Part shown: in pieces, positions 26,466-34,880 of the stretch
Layout of the letters: the number at the start of each line of letters is the position of its first letter
Position numbering within the stretch: position 1 is the stretch's first letter
DNA from: an uncultured Lachnospiraceae bacterium
GTDB taxonomy: Bacteria; Bacillota; Clostridia; Lachnospirales; Lachnospiraceae
NCBI GenBank assembly: GCA_944381575.1
Contig: CALWLS010000008.1
Span: forward strand, 1 to 64,000
Reading direction: 5' to 3'
DNA: 64,000 nt
Program-made: the position numbers and the translations under genes
The notes under the pieces: model-generated
What the model was told of the DNA's origin: nothing
What the model saw: only the letters and a program-made list of their open reading frames with translations
Databases searched by the model: none

Positions 26466-26496
26466 GCTGCGGCAGCTGGTTAAAGGCTGCCGCAGC
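26466..26496 (+). promoter_or_regulatory. intercistronic hairpin between binding protein and permease
   Basis: Perfect 11-bp stem gctgcggcagc/gctgccgcagc with a 9-base loop and no T-run. The position matches the hairpin at 2101-2133 in the first importer operon, suggesting a similar way of raising binding protein over permease. Confidence 0.6.
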
Positions 26497-26528
26497 GGCT
26501 ATTAACAGAAAGAACGGAGTGTAATACA

Positions 26529-27458
26529 GTGTTAAAATTTACGATCAGAAGAATAATAAATCTGATACCGGTGTTACTTATCCTTACATTCGGTGTATTC
26601 ACCCTTCTGTATCTTACCCCGGGTGATCCGGCTCTTATGAAGCTCACGGCGCAGGGTACTGCCGTAACTGATGAGCTCCTGGAGCTTGAGAGGGAGAGAA
26701 TGGGACTTAATCAGCCATTCCTTACGAGATACATTAACTGGATACTTGGTATCCTTCACGGAAATTTCGGTAATTCATATGCTGATGATATGCCGATACT
26801 CCCTAAGCTTTTAGATGCGCTCGGATATACTATGGTCCTTGCCATAGCAAGTACGGTCGTATCAGTAGTAGTTGCCATCCCTCTTGGAGTTCTTACAGCT
26901 ATCAAGAAGGATTCCATATTGGATAACATAGTAAGAGTTTTCGCATTCATTGGTAACGCGATGCCTAACTTCCTTATATCTCTCTTGCTTATGTACCTGT
27001 TCTGCATCCAGCTGAGGATATTCCCGGTCATCGCGAAAGGTTCCGTACAGGGTCTGTTCCTACCTACTCTGTCGCTGGCGATCCCTATGGCCTCCAAGTT
27101 CATGAGACAGACGAGAGCCGACGTGCTCAGCCAGCTTGATGAAGAGTATGTTATAGGTATGCATGCGAGAGGCGTAAAGGAAAGAACGATACTTTTCAAA
27201 AACGTCCTGCATAACGCCCTCGGCGGAGTTATTACGATAGTTTCCCTTCAGATAAGAGTCCTTATCGGAGGAAGTATCGTTATTGAGACGATATTCCGTT
27301 GGCCTGGAATCGGATCTCTCATGATGGATTCCATCTCAGCCAGAGACTATCCGGTCGTTCAGGGAGCTGTTCTTATTCTGGCTACGCTGCAGGTTCTTGT
27401 CAATCTTGCAACAGATATAAGCTACTGCATCATTGATAAGCGTATCGAGCTTGAGTAA
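26529..27458 (+). CDS. ABC importer permease, DppB/NikB type
   Basis: First permease of the second importer, 309 aa. It has the N-terminal anchor followed by LTPGDPALMKL (the conserved PGDP turn of this family), a BPD_transp_1 core, and the EAA loop around GMHARGVKERTILFKNVLHN. The start is GTG 26529 after AACGGAG. It lies after the hairpin that follows the binding-protein gene and 14 bases ahead of its partner permease. It forms the heterodimeric channel with the next protein. Confidence 0.88.
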   Translation: MLKFTIRRIINLIPVLLILTFGVFTLLYLTPGDPALMKLTAQGTAVTDELLELERERMGLNQPFLTRYINWILGILHGNFGNSYADDMPILPKLLDALGYTMVLAIASTVVSVVVAIPLGVLTAIKKDSILDNIVRVFAFIGNAMPNFLISLLLMYLFCIQLRIFPVIAKGSVQGLFLPTLSLAIPMASKFMRQTRADVLSQLDEEYVIGMHARGVKERTILFKNVLHNALGGVITIVSLQIRVLIGGSIVIETIFRWPGIGSLMMDSISARDYPVVQGAVLILATLQVLVNLATDISYCIIDKRIELE

Positions 27459-27472
27459 GGAGGTACTTACAG

Positions 27473-28336
27473 ATGGCAGAATCAAAAAAGATAGATAAAT
27501 CCAAGCTTTCCAAAAAGCAGTTAAAAAAGCTCAGATTAAAGAGAAAGACATACATCCTTGGAGGCATAGTTGCATTGCTTCTTATAGCCAGCCTTATAGC
27601 TCCTATGCTTACCCCGTGGGATCCATATGCAACGGATCCGCTTAACATGAGAGCGGCACCAAGCGCCGAGCATATCTTCGGTACTGACTACCTTGGACGT
27701 GACGTATTTTCACGAGTACTTTCCGGAGCAAGGACGTCAATATTCGCAACACTGGTGCTGGTTATCATTTCCTTCGTCATAGGATCTGCGATCGGTATCA
27801 TATGCGGATACTATGGAGGATTTGTAGATAACATTCTCATGCGTATCACTGATATCCTGCTTTCACTGCCTCAGCTCGTGCTTGCAGTCGCAGTCGCAGG
27901 TATGATGGGTGGATCACTTACAAACGCGCTTATAGCTATAGGAATAACCAGCTGGACGTCCTATGCGAGACTGGCTCGAAGCCACACCATGAGGATCAAA
28001 CAGCTGCCGTACATAGACTCGGTACGAATGACAGGAAGTGGAGACCTGAATATACTTTTAAGGCACGTCTTCCCTAACCTTATCGGCTCAATGCTTGTAA
28101 ATGCAACGCTTGAGATCGGTACTACGATGCTTAGTATAGCAGGTCTTTCATTCCTCGGACTCGGAGTTGCGCCTCCTGCAGCTGAGTGGGGATCAATGGT
28201 TTCCGAAGGAAGAGCATATCTCCAGCTTGCACCATGGACAGTTTTCGCACCGGCAGCATCAATCCTCGTTGCGGTTATGATCTTCAACTACTTTGGTGAG
28301 TGCGTATGCGATCTTGCAAATATGAATGAGGTATAA
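27473..28336 (+). CDS. ABC importer permease, DppC/NikC type
   Basis: Second permease, 287 aa, with a basic N-terminus (many Lys in the first 25 residues), one anchor helix, then the BPD_transp_1 domain. The motif FGTDYLGRDVFSRVLSGART is the usual DppC landmark, and GLGVAPPAAEWGSM marks the C-terminal part. ATG 27473 follows AAGGAGGT. The next gene starts three bases after its stop, so the operon is tightly packed. Confidence 0.88.
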   Translation: MAESKKIDKSKLSKKQLKKLRLKRKTYILGGIVALLLIASLIAPMLTPWDPYATDPLNMRAAPSAEHIFGTDYLGRDVFSRVLSGARTSIFATLVLVIISFVIGSAIGIICGYYGGFVDNILMRITDILLSLPQLVLAVAVAGMMGGSLTNALIAIGITSWTSYARLARSHTMRIKQLPYIDSVRMTGSGDLNILLRHVFPNLIGSMLVNATLEIGTTMLSIAGLSFLGLGVAPPAAEWGSMVSEGRAYLQLAPWTVFAPAASILVAVMIFNYFGECVCDLANMNEV

Positions 28337-28338
28337 TT

Positions 28339-29280
28339 ATGGCAGAGAATATTCTTGAAATAAACAACCTCACGGTTACATACGGACAGTTTAAAATTAT
28401 TACGGAGGTTTCCTTCAAGGTAAAGCCTAAGGAGATCGTTTGTATAGCAGGTGAGTCAGGCTGTGGAAAGTCTACCCTCATTAAGGCGGTACTCGGACTT
28501 AAGCAGCTCGGCGCACAGATAGAAGAGGGAAGCGTTATCCTTGACGGAAGAGATATTACAAGGCTCGGAGTCGAGGAGAGAAGGCAGATACTTGGAACAG
28601 AGATCGGATACGTTCCTCAGAATACAAGAGGTTCTTTCAATAATATCAGATCATATGAGGTTCAGTACAAGGAAACGATGCTGGCACATGGGCTTCCATT
28701 CGTTAAGGCCGACGCCATAGACGTCTTCAAGAAGCTCAACTTCCCGGATGCGGATACAATCCTTGAATATCAGCCTTGGGAGATGTCAGGCGGTATGAAC
28801 CAGAGGATGGCCATCGGCCTTGCGGTGCTTCAGAAGCCTAAGCTCATGCTTGCTGACGAGGCAACATCAGTCCTCGACGTTACCTCACAGAAGGAGGTTA
28901 TCGAGGAGCTTTCAAAGCTGAGGGATGAACTTGGCTGGTCGATCCTCTTCATTACCCATAATCTCGGCGTTGCTTCCCATATTGCAGATAAGCTCGGCGT
29001 CATGTATGCAGGCCGTATGGTAGAGTACGGAGCTATAAGGAAGGTTCTTGATCATCCGATCCATCCTTATACGAGGGCTCTGCTTGCAGCTATACCTGGC
29101 AAGGACAGAAAGCTTCCTCAGGGACTTGAGGGAAGACCACCGTTAGACGGAGCCGAGTGGACAGGCTGCAACTTCGTGCCAAGATGCAGGTTTGCATGCG
29201 AGGCCTGCAAGACTAAGAAGTACCAGCTTATCGAGGTTGAGCCGGATCACTTTGCAAGCTGTTCAGAAGGGATGGAATAA
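28339..29280 (+). CDS. ABC importer ATPase, DppD/NikD type
   Basis: First ATPase of the second importer, 313 aa. Walker [10 protein letters not shown], signature MSGGMNQRM, Walker B LMLADEATSVLD (Ala and Val where DEPTSALD is common), H-loop LFITHN, and a C-terminal Cys region (CNFVPRCRFACEAC) that may carry a cluster are visible. ATG 28339 begins 3 bases after the preceding stop. It pairs with the shorter ATPase that follows. Confidence 0.88.
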   Translation: MAENILEINNLTVTYGQFKIITEVSFKVKPKEIVCIAGESGCGKSTLIKAVLGLKQLGAQIEEGSVILDGRDITRLGVEERRQILGTEIGYVPQNTRGSFNNIRSYEVQYKETMLAHGLPFVKADAIDVFKKLNFPDADTILEYQPWEMSGGMNQRMAIGLAVLQKPKLMLADEATSVLDVTSQKEVIEELSKLRDELGWSILFITHNLGVASHIADKLGVMYAGRMVEYGAIRKVLDHPIHPYTRALLAAIPGKDRKLPQGLEGRPPLDGAEWTGCNFVPRCRFACEACKTKKYQLIEVEPDHFASCSEGME

Positions 29281-29283
29281 AAT

Positions 29284-30045
29284 ATGAGTAGTGCACCATT
29301 ACTGGAAGTAAGGGACGTTGCCAAGCATTACGGTAGAGGTAAGAAAAGGCACGAAGTCCTTACGGATCTCAATATATCGTTAAATGAAGGTGAAGTACTC
29401 GGTATCATAGGCGAGTCAGGCTGCGGAAAGTCTGTACTTCTTAACCTTATCTCCTGCCTTGAGCCTGTATCGGCCGGCCAGCTGTTTTTTAAGGGTGAGG
29501 AGTATACAGGCAAGAAGCCTAAGGATGTATGCCGCTGGTTCCAGGTTATATTCCAGGACTCTGAGGCTGCCTTCGACCCTAAGATGACCATACGTCAGTC
29601 CATGCATGAGAACTTAAGGCTTCTTTCAGGTGATTCCAAGGATGCTGATGCCAAGATAGAGGCCATGATAGAGATCATGGGACTTAACCCGGCACTTGCA
29701 GACAGATATCCGAGACAGCTCTCAGGTGGACAGGTACAGCGTATGTCCATTGCCCGTTCACTTGTTACGGAGCCTAACCTGATACTCTGCGATGAGATGA
29801 CATCAGCTCTTGACGTATCGGCTCAGGCGATGATACTTCAGTACCTTTACAAGCTTCGTCAGAAGAGAGGACTTACCATGATATTCGTATCACACGACAT
29901 GGCTCTCTGCTCGACGTTCTGCGACAGGATGGCTATCATGAAGGACGGAAAGATCGTTGAGATCGGAACTCCGGAGCAGATCATGGATCATCCTCAGCAT
30001 GAATATACAAAGCTTCTGCTTGATGCTGTACTTTATGTAAAGTAA
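29284..30045 (+). CDS. ABC importer ATPase, DppF/NikE type
   Basis: Second ATPase, 253 aa. It is shorter than the DppF at 5009 because it ends soon after the ABC domain (about residue 245) and lacks the C-terminal Cys extension, as in NikE. Walker [10 protein letters not shown], signature LSGGQVQRM, Walker B LILCDEMTSALD (Met for the usual Pro) and H-loop FVSHD are intact. It begins 4 bases after the previous stop and is the last gene of the operon, with a terminator at 30064. Confidence 0.88.
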   Translation: MSSAPLLEVRDVAKHYGRGKKRHEVLTDLNISLNEGEVLGIIGESGCGKSVLLNLISCLEPVSAGQLFFKGEEYTGKKPKDVCRWFQVIFQDSEAAFDPKMTIRQSMHENLRLLSGDSKDADAKIEAMIEIMGLNPALADRYPRQLSGGQVQRMSIARSLVTEPNLILCDEMTSALDVSAQAMILQYLYKLRQKRGLTMIFVSHDMALCSTFCDRMAIMKDGKIVEIGTPEQIMDHPQHEYTKLLLDAVLYVK

Positions 30046-30063
30046 CTTGCATCTTACCTCTTA

Positions 30064-30093
30064 AGAAAAAGACCGGGCGACCGGTCTTTTTCT
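30064..30093 (+). terminator. rho-independent terminator ending the second importer operon
   Basis: Perfect 13-bp stem agaaaaagaccgg/ccggtctttttct with a 4-base loop; the T-run is within the 3' arm. Confidence 0.85.
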
Positions 30094-30151
30094 CATTTAT
30101 TAATCGTTTTACTTTTGCATTGGACCATTTTAACCGGTACATTTTCAAATA

Positions 30152-30165
30152 TGAACTGATGTTCA
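30152..30165. promoter_or_regulatory. TGAAC-N4-GTTCA dyad, possible ArsR/SmtB-type operator
   Basis: The perfect inverted repeat TGAACTGATGTTCA lies within AT-rich DNA between the importer operon and the orphan binding-protein gene. CzrA/SmtB operators are similar A/T-rich dyads built on TGAA/TTCA. An ArsR gene of that type lies at 34881. Confidence 0.4.
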
Positions 30166-30262
30166 ACATTTTCATTGTTATATAAATTTACCTATTAAAT
30201 CAGTTTATTATTGTAGGCACAAACGAAATTGTTAAAAATGCACAAATATATAAAGGTTAGCG

Positions 30263-30292
30263 ATGACAAAACACAGCACTTTGTCGTAATAT
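30263..30292 (+). promoter_or_regulatory. promoter with internal dyad before the orphan binding protein
   Basis: ATGACA (30263-30268), 18 bases, TAATAT (30287-30292). The spacer region holds the dyad GACAAA-N9-TTTGTC (30265-30285), which could be an operator for an unidentified regulator. Confidence 0.45.
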
Positions 30293-30333
30293 TGATTACA
30301 GGTGATTAATACAAAATAAAGGAGGGACGATTT

Positions 30334-31929
30334 ATGAAAAAGTTGCTGTCTACAGCTGCATTATCTATCCTGACGGCCCTGGCGCTGACTGCCTGCGGCG
30401 GAGATACCGGGACACAGACTGAAACTGACGCATCCTCGGCTTCGGTCTCGTCAGAAGGAGAGACGGCTGAGGCTGAGGTCGAAGAGGAGCTTGTGGAGAC
30501 TGATGATATCATCAGGGTGGGCCAGAGCGTAGGCAATACCAATCTCGACCCTCATAAGGAGTATTTTGGATGGAATGACTGTACCTATGGCCTTAACGAG
30601 GCCTTATTCAAGGTTTCCGATGATTATACGGTAGAGCCATGGATAGCAGAGAGCGCTGAGATGGACGGAAATACATGGACCATCAAGCTTAAGGACGGGG
30701 TATGCTTCTCAAATGGCAATCCGCTTACATCCCAGATAGTAATAGATAACCTTAAACGAGCTGCGGAGGTCAATAACCGTTTTGTGGCCTTTAAGGACTG
30801 GGAGTTTGCGGTGGTGGATGACTCAACATTTACCATTACCACGCCTTCCGTTTACGTTACGCTTCCTAATGATCTTTCGGACCCATCCCTAAGCATGGTG
30901 GATCTGGAAAATACAGAGAGCTTTGAGACTAACCCTATATGTACCGGACCGTTTAAGGTAGAGACCTTTGATCCGGGATCAGGAGACATTACTCTTTCCC
31001 GAAATGAAAATTACTGGGACGGAGTGGTTGTACTTGCGGGTGCGGATATCAAGTGGATAACCGATGATGAATCAAGGCTTATGGCCATGCAGAATGGAGA
31101 GATAGACTGTTATCCTAATGTTACGTCATCCGCAGCGGAGATATTTGCAATATATCCGGACATGTATGATCTGGTTACGGTACCAAGCGCAAGGATACAG
31201 TACTATATGATCCATTCAAGAGTGCCTGAGAGCGTAAGAGAGGCCATAAATCTCATAGTTGATAAGGAAGAGATCGTAGCTTATCTTTCAGGAGCTACCA
31301 TACCTGCAGTGGGACCTTTCAGTACGGAGGTGCCATACGGTAAGGCAGAGGTTCCTGAAACCAACGTGGAAAAGGCCAAGGAGGTCCTTGAGGCTGACGG
31401 ATATACCATTGGCGCCGACGGTTTCTATCAGAAGGACGGACAGCCGCTTACCATTAATCTCTCCACCAATACCATGGGAGGACGTTTCCTTGACGACGTT
31501 GCCATAATAATGAACCAGCAGCTTGCGGCTGCAGGCATCAACTCCAGCATATATCAGGTGGAAAATGCCGATCAGTATATTTCCTCAGGAGACTTTGATA
31601 TAGGGTTCTATTCAATGGTGGCTGATAAGGCCGGAGATCCTTATTACTTCCTTGACGCGATCTTAAGGGACGATGTATACCTTGACTGCATGGGATATGA
31701 CAATCAGGAGATACAGGATCTCTTACAGGAGCTCCTCTATGAAGAGGACGCCGATAAGAGAGCTGAACTGGCTAATGAGATCGTACAGATCACTGTCGAT
31801 GAAAACATGTTCGGCTGGGTAGGCATCTTTAACAAGACCACAGTCCTTGCAAAGGGAGTTAAGGGCTTTGCCGAGACCTCACCGTTCGATTATTACGGTC
31901 TTACGGCTTCCTCAAGTCTTCCGCAGTGA
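30334..31929 (+). CDS. orphan family-5 solute-binding lipoprotein
   Basis: Binding lipoprotein of 531 aa with a signal peptide ending LTAC (C21), an acidic Ser/Glu tether to about residue 50 and a full SBP_bac_5 fold. It is a paralogue of the protein at 24844, sharing LKDGVCFSNG, the Asp-x-His-Lys motif and MAMQNGEID. No permease or ATPase follows, so it may feed the importer encoded just upstream with a second ligand. It has its own promoter and AGGAGGG ribosome site. The gap 31930-32307 has no terminator with a clear T-run. Confidence 0.87.
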   Translation: MKKLLSTAALSILTALALTACGGDTGTQTETDASSASVSSEGETAEAEVEEELVETDDIIRVGQSVGNTNLDPHKEYFGWNDCTYGLNEALFKVSDDYTVEPWIAESAEMDGNTWTIKLKDGVCFSNGNPLTSQIVIDNLKRAAEVNNRFVAFKDWEFAVVDDSTFTITTPSVYVTLPNDLSDPSLSMVDLENTESFETNPICTGPFKVETFDPGSGDITLSRNENYWDGVVVLAGADIKWITDDESRLMAMQNGEIDCYPNVTSSAAEIFAIYPDMYDLVTVPSARIQYYMIHSRVPESVREAINLIVDKEEIVAYLSGATIPAVGPFSTEVPYGKAEVPETNVEKAKEVLEADGYTIGADGFYQKDGQPLTINLSTNTMGGRFLDDVAIIMNQQLAAAGINSSIYQVENADQYISSGDFDIGFYSMVADKAGDPYYFLDAILRDDVYLDCMGYDNQEIQDLLQELLYEEDADKRAELANEIVQITVDENMFGWVGIFNKTTVLAKGVKGFAETSPFDYYGLTASSSLPQ

Positions 31930-32108
31930 CGGGCTTAAACTTCATCTATGGATCACAGATGATCGGTAAATAGATGCCATGGATAAATCGTATTGATTCA
32001 TAAATTATGTTTGATTTGTTCTTTCGGAATAAATAACACAATATTTAAATACAGGATAATTGTAGATAATACTAATTAAATACAAGGTATATGTAATACT
32101 GAATATAA

Positions 32109-32166
32109 GGCCCGGCTTAATGGGATATGCAGCGGTAAAAGGGCTGCAGCCCGTTGATCCGGGCCA
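32109..32166 (+). other. structured intergenic segment (GC-rich hairpin)
   Basis: A 7-bp closing stem ggcccgg/ccgggcc encloses about 44 bases with an inner palindrome gggctgcagccc. It could be the distal terminator of the orphan binding-protein gene, although no T-run follows. It overlaps the start of a doubtful small reading frame (32120-32311). Confidence 0.35.
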
Positions 32167-32311
32167 TTATATGCGAAGAGCTATTATAATATTGGACATA
32201 ATACAGGCTTACGGACTGACCAAAAACAGCTTAAAAAAGCTATGGTGCGGGTGTGGCATACGCCGGGATAAAATCATGAAAATCTTAAAATTTATTGAAG
32301 AAAGGTATTGA
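32120..32311 (+). CDS. doubtful small ORF (63 aa), no recognised family
   Basis: A 63-residue frame containing RRAIIILDIIQAYGLTKNSL and CGCGIRRDKIMKILKFIEE, predicted mostly helical and basic. There is no convincing ribosome site, and its beginning lies inside the hairpin at 32109-32166. It may be a remnant or a chance frame. I include it because the second half looks protein-like and no other gene fills 31930-32424. Confidence 0.2.
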   Translation: MGYAAVKGLQPVDPGHYMRRAIIILDIIQAYGLTKNSLKKLWCGCGIRRDKIMKILKFIEERY

Positions 32312-32335
32312 TTTTAGCGGATATATGTGTATAAT
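32308..32335 (+). promoter_or_regulatory. promoter of the HMA protein gene
   Basis: TTGATT (32308-32313), 16 bases, consensus TATAAT (32330-32335). The probable start site near 32342 lies just before the GTTCA direct repeats at 32356. Confidence 0.6.
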
Positions 32336-32355
32336 ATAATTAAATTCAAACAATC

Positions 32356-32369
32356 GTTCAAATGTTCAA
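32356..32369. promoter_or_regulatory. GTTCAAATGTTCAA element, likely ArsR-type operator
   Basis: Two GTTCA units 8 bases apart lie just downstream of the -10 box, a position where a bound repressor would block transcription. An SmtB-type ArsR gene ends this metal cluster, and the same 10-mer GTTCAAATGT occurs at 24360. Confidence 0.45.
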
Positions 32370-32424
32370 TAAAACATTATGGACCTTAACTTAAAAACAA
32401 TAAACATTATGGAGGACACCCGAA

Positions 32425-32643
32425 ATGAAAAAGAGCTACAAGATCGAAGTTGACTGCGCTAACTGTGCAAACCTCATGGAGGATGCTACAAAGAAGACCG
32501 AGGGAGTTAAGGACTGCGTAGTAAACTTCATGACACAGAAGATGAACGTTGAGTTCGAGGATGGAGCAGATGTTGCATCAGTTATGGAGAACGTAGTTAA
32601 GAACTGCAAGGCAGTTGAGGAGGATTGCGAGATATTCCTTTAA
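32425..32643 (+). CDS. stand-alone HMA domain protein (metallochaperone-like)
   Basis: Cytosolic protein of 72 aa consisting of a single heavy-metal-associated fold. The metal motif is DCANCAN (C11 and C14), the Cys-x-x-Cys form found at the N-termini of Zn/Cd/Cu ATPases. Further cysteines lie at DCVV, NCKAVEEDCE near the C-terminus. The downstream P1B-2 ATPase has no HMA domain of its own, so this protein probably serves as its detached N-terminal domain or chaperone. ATG 32425 follows GGAGGACA. A terminator-like hairpin separates the two genes, so the small protein is probably made in excess. Confidence 0.87.
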   Translation: MKKSYKIEVDCANCANLMEDATKKTEGVKDCVVNFMTQKMNVEFEDGADVASVMENVVKNCKAVEEDCEIFL

Positions 32644-32680
32644 TTTTTAGGGATATCCGATCTTAATCTTTAAAACTGAA

Positions 32681-32723
32681 AAAGCCAGCCGTTGAAGGGT
32701 TTCAGGGGTTGGCTTTATTTTTT
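32681..32723 (+). terminator. intercistronic terminator after HMA gene
   Basis: Stem aaagccagcc/ggttggcttt is followed by attttttt. It lies between the HMA and ATPase genes, so it probably attenuates rather than ends the operon, unless an unseen promoter lies within 32724-32776. Confidence 0.75.
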
Positions 32724-32791
32724 AACGCATTTTTAGGCTGGGGACGGCTCTGCCGCCCGTAATTAAGGCCCGTTCCGGGAGGAAAGGACAG

Positions 32792-34684
32792 ATGACTAAA
32801 AAACAGAAAAAAGTCCTGTACAGGATAATAATATCATTCGTACTTCTTATAGTATTCCATTTTGTATTCGGCGAGGAGGAGCCGGCTTCGACTTCCGGCA
32901 AGCTGATCAAGTTAGCAGCTTATCTTATACCTTACCTCGTAGTCGGATACGACGTTCTTTTAAAGGCAATACACGGAGTAAAGAACAGGAAGCCGTTCGA
33001 TGAGAACTTCCTTATGGCGGTTGCTACCGTCGGCGCCATGATCCTTTCGGATTATGTAGAGGGCTGCGCAGTTATCCTGTTCTATCAGGTCGGAGAGCTG
33101 TTCCAGAGCTATGCGGTCGGAAAGAGCCGCCGCAACATTACGGAGCTCATGGATATCAGGCCTGACTATGCATTCATTGAAAAGGAAAACGGAGACCTTG
33201 AAAAGGTAGATCCTGATGAGGTGGAGATCGGTACTATCATCGTTGTAAAGCCTGGTGAAAAGGTACCTATCGACGGCGTTGTCACAGAGGGAACCAGCTC
33301 CCTTAATACGGCAGCCCTTACGGGTGAGAGCGTGCCGAGGGACATCAAGGCCGGCGATGAGATCATTTCGGGATGCATCAACCTTACCGGTATCTTAAAG
33401 ATCAGGACAACAAAGGAATTCGGCGAGTCGACGGTATCCAAGATCCTCGATCTCGTGGAGAATGCAAGCTCCAAGAAGTCAAGATCCGAGGCTTTTATTT
33501 CAAGATTCGCAAAGGTATATACGCCGTTCGTATGTTATCTTGCCCTTGCCCTTGCAATACTTGTTCCTGTATTTAACATCATTACCGGAAATGCTCCGGC
33601 ATGGGGAACCTGGGTATACAGAGCCCTTACCTTCCTCGTTATAAGCTGTCCTTGCGCCCTCGTTATCAGTATACCGCTTTCATTCTTTGCGGGTATCGGC
33701 GGAGCCAGCAACGCGGGCGTGCTTGTAAAGGGATCGAGCTACCTCGAGGCCCTTTCACAGGTTAAGTATGTTATGTTCGATAAGACCGGAACCCTTACTG
33801 AGGGCGTATTCGAAGTTACGAACATTAAGGAAAAGGATATAGACAGAGACAGGCTCTTGGAGCTTACAGCTTACGCTGAGAGCTACTCCACCCATCCGAT
33901 AAGCTTAAGCCTTCAGAAGGCCTATGGAAAGCCTATCGATAAGAAACGCATAGGAGATGTCAAGGAGATCGGCGGAGAGGGCGTAACGGCCGTTATAGAC
34001 GGCGTAACGGTAGCCGCAGGAAACTACAAGCTCATGGACAGGCTCGGCGTTTCCTATGACAAGTGCGAGGAAGCCGGAACAATAGTTTACGTAGCCATAG
34101 ACGGAAAGTATTCGGGATACATCCTTATATCAGACAGGATCAAGGAGACCTCAGCTTCAGCCATCAGCCAGCTTAAGAAGGCGGGCATCAAGAAGACCGT
34201 CATGCTCACCGGTGACGCCAAGAAGGCAGCAGAGAGTGTTGCTGCAAAGCTCGGCGTGGACAAGGTATATTCGGAGCTCCTTCCTGGAGATAAGGTAAGC
34301 AAGGTCGAGGAAGTCCTTTCTGAGGCAGGCGCCAAGGAAAAGGTAGCCTTCGTCGGAGACGGAATAAACGACGCACCGGTACTTACGAGAGCGGATATCG
34401 GAGTTGCCATGGGAGCCCTTGGCTCGGATGCGGCAATAGAAGCGGCGGACATCGTGCTTATGGACGATAACCCTGAAAAGGTTTCAAAGGCCATCAGGAT
34501 ATCCAAGAAGTGTATGGCTATCGTTTATCAGAACATTTACTTTGCCATCGGCGTTAAGTTCATCTGTCTTATACTCGGCGCCTTCGGTATAGCAAACATG
34601 TGGTTCGCGATATTTGCCGACGTCGGAGTCATGGTGATCGCGGTACTTAACGCAGTGCGCTGCCTCTATACAAAAAATATGTAA
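32792..34684 (+). CDS. P1B-2 type Zn/Cd/Pb-exporting ATPase
   Basis: Metal-exporting P-type ATPase of 630 aa of the CadA/ZntA group without an N-terminal HMA domain. It has the actuator TGES (about 178-180), CPC (286-288), DKTGT (D330), THPIS motif and GDGINDAP. The C-terminal helices show the P1B-2 signature: N-x7-K in QNIYFAIGVK and D-x-G in FADVGV. This supports Zn2+, Cd2+ or Pb2+ as substrate. ATG 32792 follows GGGAGGAAAGG. It is flanked by an HMA protein and an SmtB-type ArsR repressor, a standard resistance arrangement. Confidence 0.93.
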   Translation: MTKKQKKVLYRIIISFVLLIVFHFVFGEEEPASTSGKLIKLAAYLIPYLVVGYDVLLKAIHGVKNRKPFDENFLMAVATVGAMILSDYVEGCAVILFYQVGELFQSYAVGKSRRNITELMDIRPDYAFIEKENGDLEKVDPDEVEIGTIIVVKPGEKVPIDGVVTEGTSSLNTAALTGESVPRDIKAGDEIISGCINLTGILKIRTTKEFGESTVSKILDLVENASSKKSRSEAFISRFAKVYTPFVCYLALALAILVPVFNIITGNAPAWGTWVYRALTFLVISCPCALVISIPLSFFAGIGGASNAGVLVKGSSYLEALSQVKYVMFDKTGTLTEGVFEVTNIKEKDIDRDRLLELTAYAESYSTHPISLSLQKAYGKPIDKKRIGDVKEIGGEGVTAVIDGVTVAAGNYKLMDRLGVSYDKCEEAGTIVYVAIDGKYSGYILISDRIKETSASAISQLKKAGIKKTVMLTGDAKKAAESVAAKLGVDKVYSELLPGDKVSKVEEVLSEAGAKEKVAFVGDGINDAPVLTRADIGVAMGALGSDAAIEAADIVLMDDNPEKVSKAIRISKKCMAIVYQNIYFAIGVKFICLILGAFGIANMWFAIFADVGVMVIAVLNAVRCLYTKNM

Positions 34685-34746
34685 TTTGAACAATAAGACA
34701 TATGAAATTCTGATAAAATATTGTATAATAATACCAAGTTATAATG

Positions 34747-34786
34747 ATTCAGGTTCCGGAAGCCCTTCCGGGACTTGAATTGTTTT
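34747..34786 (+). terminator. rho-independent terminator after P1B-2 ATPase
   Basis: 15-pair stem attcaggttccggaa/ttccgggacttgaat (two G-T pairs), 4-base loop, then tgtttt. Confidence 0.85.
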
Positions 34787-34880
34787 ATAAGAATGTATTT
34801 TCTACATAATAAGGCATCGGGCAGAAGATTTTTTGATACCTTGTAGGCAGTATGATCAGATTAATCAGGAGATTTGGAAA

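Noticed and set aside
32109-32166. tRNA-like or pseudo-tRNA structure
   Set aside because: A 7-bp closing stem is present, but the segment is too short and lacks a T-loop and an anticodon arm.
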